Shown here: piece by piece, positions 58,480 through 64,000 of the stretch
How positions within the stretch are numbered: the first letter of the stretch is position 1
How the letters are laid out: each line of letters begins with the position of its first letter
From: Marisa cornuarietis
Lineage: Eukaryota > Mollusca > Gastropoda > Architaenioglossa > Ampullariidae
NCBI GenBank assembly: GCA_004794655.1
Contig: SMMW01000018.1
Coordinates: 1-64,000 of the forward strand
Direction of reading: 5' to 3'
DNA length: 64,000 nucleotides
Program-made: the position numbers and the translations under genes
Notes under the pieces: model-generated
Seen by the model: only the letters and a program-made list of their open reading frames with translations
Told to the model about the DNA's origin: nothing
The model's database searches: none

Positions 58480-60140
58480 GCAAAGCATGAACTGAATTAA
58501 TTTTCAAGAGGAGGAAAAAGCTGGCTACCGTCAAGATTTTGAGCATGCCTTGCCAACCCTTCTCTTTTTTTTTAAAGGAACTTGCTTCGCTAAAGATTTA
58601 CACCGGTCGGCCAGGGTTGGCACTTCTGGTGTTGATGCTGGAGCTCCCTTTTTTTTTTTTTTACTTACCAGTGATGCCTCTCATCATTTTGTTGGATATG
58701 ACGCTTATTCTTCTTCCATATCATCATAGTCTTCTCTCCTTTTTTTCCTATCTTCTCCCCCCCCCCCCACCATATCAGCCCAGGCTTTTAAATGGTATGC
58801 ACAAGACAGTAGTCCTGACACTTTAAAGTCTTTGAAAGGTTTTTATTGACGGCTGAGCGGAGCTCTGTGTAAAATATTCTTTCCTCAAATCTGTGAATCT
58901 TTTATCTCCCCTTCCCCCTGTTTTCAAGACGATAAGTTACCAGCATCGCCACGCAGTAAAAGAGGTTAAAACCATCACATCACGAATGCTCAACGATAAC
59001 CCAAAATTACCTGGGAGATATATAATATGCACCTGCGAGCCCATTATCATCATGGAGATAATATGCACGTGCGTGCTCATTACCACTCTGACAACCCAAG
59101 AGTATTCCTGTCTACACGTGATGTCACGGCGATGTTGGTGAGATTGTAACAAAAAGACGAAAAGATCTCATTTGTAAAAAAAATTACAAAATAATATCCT
59201 GCTCTATGCTCAGTTGATCCGCTTAACAACAACAACAACAACAGCTTTTCCTTCAAGATGCTAATCACTAAATGCGCTCGACAGGCAGAAGTTAAGACAA
59301 GTGGAAACTTCTGACAGATGTGGCTTTGCACTTCGCAGATATTTCTTCAAGTCCCGCCATCATCTTGAGTGCGTCACGGCAGTAATTTCGAGACAATAAA
59401 ACAGAAAACGTACTCGTGGTCCGCCGAGTGCTGGGCTCGCAGAACGTGCAGTCAGGCCCAATAACTCTCGTCGCTTCTCTGCAGGCTCCTGTGTTGTTAC
59501 ATACCCTGGCTTTTATGCTCGCTTCCCTAATGGTTCGTGTACACTGGCGCTTGGGTGCAAACACTGGCAGTCCGAGAGAGAGACTGAAATGGCAACGACG
59601 AGAAAAAAGAAAGGGATTGAGAGGTAAAGGAAGAGCAAACGAACTTGAGTGTGGGGGATTTTTTTTTTTTTTTTTACTGGAAAATCGCGGAAACAAGACG
59701 GTCGTTCTTTCAGCTGTTAATAAGTAACAAGAGCAAAGTTTTCTCTTTATCTACCAAATTACCTAAATCAAGTGACTGTTATTTATTTAGAGGTGTGTGT
59801 GTGTGTGTGTGTTTTACAGACAGACTGATAGAGTGAACGACTGAAGAGAAGAGGAACGATGTAGACACCGTTATTCAGACGTGTATTCGAAAGGCGAGCG
59901 AGAAAAAAAGCAGGAAATGGGCTCATTCGTGGGGGCCTCTGTGTGCATTCATTATAAGCCCGCGGATCTGACAATCGATGACGGAACGGGAAAACAAAGA
60001 AACAAAAAGTTTAAGAAAAATAGAAAAGAAAAGAAAAAAAAAAGATAGAAAAAAAAGCATCACTGACTCGCCGAGGAAAGGAAACCCGGCAGAGGGGATG
60101 CCGCGTAAACAGCGGCCTCCATTATGTCATGACTATCAGA

Positions 60141-60173
<33 letters not shown>

Positions 60174-60280
60174 AAGAGAGAACCGGGCCAAAGAGGCGGT
60201 TAAGACTTGACTCGTCATATAGGGTTGGTGGTGAAATAAAGTGACCTAGCACGCATACACACAGGCACATGCATGTATGT
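58480..60280. other. Non-coding region
   Basis: T-rich and C-rich homopolymers (58651-58663, 58758-58769, 59659-59675), a short (GT)n at 59794-59812 and a (CA)n-(GA)n tract at about 60141-60180. No gene is supported. Confidence 0.45.
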
Positions 60281-60288
60281 GCACGCGT

Positions 60289-60291
<3 letters not shown>

Positions 60292-60325
<34 letters not shown>

Positions 60326-60343
60326 ACACACACACACACACAC
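60292..60343. repeat. (CA)n microsatellite
   Basis: Two CA blocks joined by ACCACA. Confidence 0.95.
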
Positions 60344-61399
60344 ACCAGTCAGGAAGTGGTTTGCGTGACAAGAAGCTCTCAGCTCCACTGCACAGCTCTA
60401 CACTGTGTGGGATGTCTGGTGCCCTCAGCTCATTGCTCCATTGTTGCTAACCTTTCTTTACAAAAAAAAAAAAATAGGTACCCGAATTCATGAATTTTTT
60501 TTTACTCTTTCTCTCACTCTCGCTCTATTCCCCTACTTCCATCTACTGATTTGTTAGGAAACCTAAAAGCCTTCACGTGTTAAGGAGACTGGGAGCATCC
60601 TTTTCTGAGGAATGCACGTTTTCATATTTTACATTTAATTTCAAGCACATTTTCACAATGAAATGTTTACCCAGAAGATGTACACAGTGAACTCATACAG
60701 TCGCTGCTAAACGAATAGCAAACCCTTAGCCCATCATAACTTTCATAATCCTGGAGGAGAGAGAGGAGGCTTCGTGTGTTCGACAGAGGAGCAGAAGTTT
60801 GCTGGTTCGTGACCTGTTCAAATCTATGGCGTGACACCTTCTCTTGTCCGTCCAGCCGCTTTTCAACAGAAGTGGGTACCTGATAATTTATTAAAGAAGC
60901 AAAGGCTGGCTGAAGGAGAGAGAGAGAGACGGACTCTTAGACACAGTGAACCACTCACATTCATTGCCCCAGAACCATTATTGCCAGGGGACTTTCTAAT
61001 CTTACTTGGATGCACACGGATACTTCATCACGCTAAAGGGAAACGTTTTTCCTTTGTTTTCTCTTTCGCTCCTTCCTTTCGAGCTCCCCCCTTACAATCG
61101 AAGCAACGGAAGGGTGAAGCAAAGCTGGAAGCTGTACAGGGGCCGTCACCCTTGCGTCCTGCTACGTGACAGCTGACATCAGACACCGGTACAGCGGAGG
61201 TTGCTGAAAACCCGGAAATCAGAAACCCTTTCAATGCAGTGTGAAAACAGAAACCCTGCAACAGTGAACCGTAATTTCCGACTTAGAGACGAAGGATCAG
61301 GGTAGCAGGGCTTTCTGGGTCGAGTGCTCTGATACAGGAGGTCCCGCATGAGCGCTTCTGAACCACATTCTCTTTTTCCCTCTGAGTGTGGATGTGTGC

Positions 61400-61485
61400 G
61401 TGAGTCTGTACGGCAGTTGATAGCGCATCGGCTAAACCGCCTGTCACCGTGAGAACTGGATGCTGTGGATTCGTATCTCGGCTCC
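61400..61485 (+). mobile_element. tRNA-derived SINE head
   Basis: GGCAGTTGATAGCGCATCGG (A box) and GGATTCGTATCTCGGCTCCG (B box) are about 35 bases apart and in tRNA order on the plus strand. The intervening stem regions do not form a convincing cloverleaf, so a SINE is favoured over a tRNA gene. Confidence 0.6.
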
Positions 61486-61550
61486 GACATACCACTATCT
61501 GGAGGTGACACCCGTTTACAGTGTTCAACGTCGAAAGTTTTTTTCCCCGG

Positions 61551-61557
<7 letters not shown>

Positions 61558-61617
<60 letters not shown>
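61558..61617. repeat. (TG)30 microsatellite
   Basis: Pure TG tract about 70 bp downstream of the SINE head; it may be its expanded tail. Confidence 0.96.
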
Positions 61618-61619
<2 letters not shown>

Positions 61620-61699
61620 GAGTCTGGTTTCGAGGCTATAGCGCTATATATTAATAGTCATTATTATTGTTGTACAGACACAAAGATCGCACAGACGCC

Positions 61700-62750
61700 A
61701 TTTCTGCTGTGACATCGGAATAATAATTAGAACAAGAATTGAAATAACTGTTAATCCAACTGTTGTGCTAAAACAAAGACACGCTGAGAAGGAACATGAA
61801 CGGAACAAGGAATCACAATTAGTGGGGCCCATAAAAGGAGAAGTTGTAGGGGCCATAACATCTCAGTGTGATGTCACTAGCGATTCGTGTGTCTGTAGAA
61901 CTCGCCGCAGACCCCACTTTCTCAGTCATCTCTTCCATTTCTTTGTTCTTTTTCTTTTTCTTTTCATTTTTTTGTAATTCCTTCATTTGTCTCTTTCTGT
62001 TTCTCCCCGTACTTCCTTTGGGACGGAAAAGTTCCGCCACAAACAAACCAGAAACATTGCATCCAATTAGTGAAGCAGACACAAGCAACATGTCAATTAT
62101 ATCAATTTCCCTTGGTGGCAACTCTCGCTACTTCGGTACATAGCATGTCTTTCCACAAATGTCTCTCACAAGATTTATTTCACAAATCCCTATTTGTTTT
62201 TTTTATTATTGTATTCTTTTATTGCATTGGGTTATTTTACTTTATGAAAGTTTGTAAATCGCACTTGCTTAACCACCATCATGCCTGAGACTGAAAGGGT
62301 CAAAGATCACGGGTCTTGGTCTAATTCAGTTCTCGTTTCATTAACTACCCGTTGAAGTAGCCACATTGTAGTCACAGACTCAAACACAGACCATCCTGCT
62401 GGTGCGATGGTGAACATTGCTGTCAGACGCCTGATGCCAGAGGCCGTGGATGTATTCGACCCGAAAGACATCTGGCCCTTCGGCAACACACTCGAGACAA
62501 AAATCGATCCTTTTTGTAGGTTAATCGGCGATACAGGAGCGGCTAGAGACATTAACCTACTCTCCCACAGTCGCAGATAAGAGATACATCAGTCAGATCT
62601 CAGCTACTGCCTTCCATGGCCGCGGAATGGTTGTGTTCAGAAAAACTACCCGATGGCTACGAAGACTACTTCTGATGGCCGCCAGACTTGTCTCGTAGAA
62701 AGCGATGCTACGTGCGCGTGGCAGGGACATTAGTGGGAATTTCCACTTGT
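61700..62750. other. Non-coding region
   Basis: T-rich run at 61940-61975. An 81-codon minus-strand frame (62552-62307) has no recognised domain or splice support. Confidence 0.4.
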
Positions 62751-62759
62751 TTTTAATTG

Positions 62760-62850
62760 TCTAATAATAATGATAATGATTATTTCAATACCACTTTTCT
62801 CCACCGTTAAGGTGAACTCAAAGAGCTTTACACAAAGAACACACATACAA
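62760..62850 (-). mobile_element. LINE/SINE 3'-tail remnant (candidate)
   Basis: An AAT/ATG-type run (62763-62783) is followed by ATACCACTTTTCTCC and CTCAAAGAGCTTTACAC. Same layout as 37375-37480. Confidence 0.4.
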
Positions 62851-62859
62851 GATAAAAGC

Positions 62860-64000
62860 TGGCAGCATACAGCTGTCAATTCTGGAGTTGAGGAAGTATG
62901 AGGACAAGTGTTTTTTCTTCTTTTGAGTCTGACCATGAACACTTACATTGAAAACATCGATACTACCTTTATATGAGGCCACCCACCAATGGCATAGATG
63001 TATTGACAGTTGCATGGTGTTAGTTTTAGAATCACTGAAAAAGCCGAATTCTCGAATTCGATCATCAGGTTAGTTTTACAATCACCGAGAAACAGTCAGA
63101 TTATGTTCAGAATTTCCGGACTGAGCTACTGGCGACAATCAACAGCATGTTGAAGTAGTCATAGACTGTTCTCAGGCGCTGGCCACCTAAGACTGTGGAG
63201 ACAGAGACTTGAGGAGGCCAGTGAGATACACCTTCTTTTATCAAAAATAAGTCTGGTAGTAATTGTTAATGCTCTCCCATCCTGCACCTTCCCCCCCCAC
63301 CCCAAAAAGGACCAACTTTAGTAGAGGATAAAGAACACGATAGTAACAACATCAAGCAGGAAACTACTCAGCACTTCCGGAGTTGGCTGGAAAGGTCTCG
63401 CAATCAAAATGCTCTTCCAGAGGAGGAGACGAAATGCACAGGAAAAGCACTCGAAAAGGGAGGGCAACGCTTGTATCATTTAAGGGCGTTTTTCTCTGTT
63501 TTTGGCGACCATTTCTTCCAAATGGTGCCGGAAGCACGTGCAGTGGAAAGTATTTTCATTTTCTCTTTTTGGGGGGTGGGGAGGAGTGAGGTATGAGGGG
63601 GAAGCGAAAAGAGGTGGAGAGGCATTAGTCGGGAGAGGGAGGGAGGGCTGGGGTTGATTGGGGTGGAGGTGTTGGGTGTAAGTAAGAAGTCAACTCACGT
63701 GAAGAGGACGACGGGGATCTTGTCCATCTTTTTTTCTCGTCGGAAACTGTTCACATGTGAGTTCACGCCCCTGCACGTGTGCAGATCTTCTCATGGGGGT
63801 GTGTCATACATGAAAGGACCACATGGCAGCAAAGAAACGAAGGGAAGCTGGGAGCAATCGGGGGTAGTGGAATTCGGGGGTGATGGAAGAGCGATGACAG
63901 CGTGAGGGGACAGGGAACATAGCGATGTCTGTTACGTCTACAGCTACATAGTCTTTATGATACTGACAAAGCTTTGCGCGCGTGCACACACACAGACACC
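62860..64000. other. Window end, no gene resolved
   Basis: G-rich patch at 63568-63680 and a short CA run at the very end. Frames of up to 83 codons lack domain or splice support. Confidence 0.4.

Noticed and set aside
61400..61485. Functional tRNA gene
   Set aside because: A and B boxes are present but no convincing acceptor or anticodon stem pairing; a SINE head is the better call.
62070..62290. LINE 3' end on the plus strand
   Set aside because: FHKCLSQDLF weakly resembles the FK..LKTHLF ending, but the match is too short and lacks upstream RT text.
62307..62552. 81-codon minus-strand frame
   Set aside because: Looks somewhat protein-like but has no recognised family, splice site or flanking support.

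Overview
This is a eukaryotic, invertebrate-type window. Genes are split by introns with GT/AG borders, most of the sequence is non-coding, and it is full of microsatellites, minisatellites and decayed LINE, SINE and Tigger-type elements. Protein similarity, repeat style and the tRNA-derived SINEs suggest a lophotrochozoan, most likely a gastropod mollusc. That assignment is inference from pattern, not a search result. There is no sign of prokaryotic gene organisation, CRISPR, rRNA or an intact transposon.

Two real genes can be reconstructed exon by exon, both on the minus strand (read right to left). (1) A paired-class homeobox gene of the aristaless/Arx/Pph13 group, five exons between 11834 and 6443. 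It predicts about 310 residues with an eh1-like motif, a Q50 homeodomain split by the classic intron between residues 46 and 47, and an OAR motif at the extreme C-terminus. All splice phases agree (1, 0, 1, 1). (2) A polypeptide N-acetylgalactosaminyltransferase (GALNT, closest to the GALNT2/14/16 type). Nine exons between 45711 and 20074 encode the glycosyltransferase domain (DSH, WGGEN, GHVFR) and the first two ricin-type lectin repeats. Its N-terminal stem is not found (one weak signal-anchor candidate near 58.4 kb), and its third lectin repeat and stop are unresolved.

Layout. 1-3070: LINE on the minus strand with an internal deletion in the reverse transcriptase. 3071-5650: AT-rich, then a GC-rich unexplained block. 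5615-5840: small LINE remnant. 6443-11834: homeobox gene, with tandem arrays beside two of its donor sites and a foldback element carrying telomere-like repeats in intron 4. 11.8-20 kb: intergenic, with a possible 5' untranslated exon of the homeobox gene, a LINE pseudogene (14977-15660), a Tigger-like MITE (16111-16705) and probable 3' flank of GALNT. 20-45.7 kb: GALNT exons with two introns of about 9-10 kb holding SINEs, a LINE 3' end, a 43-bp minisatellite and homeodomain-site clusters. 45.7-64 kb: no confident exon; GC-rich promoter-like patches, repeats and LINE/SINE fragments.

The genes are neighbours in tandem orientation but not an operon, and nothing links their functions. The most promising lead is the homeobox gene: its homeodomain carries the Phe-Phe-Arg-Glu-Glu variant typical of the arthropod photoreceptor regulator Pph13, so it may be a mollusc relative of that gene. 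I found no convincing wholly new biological system.
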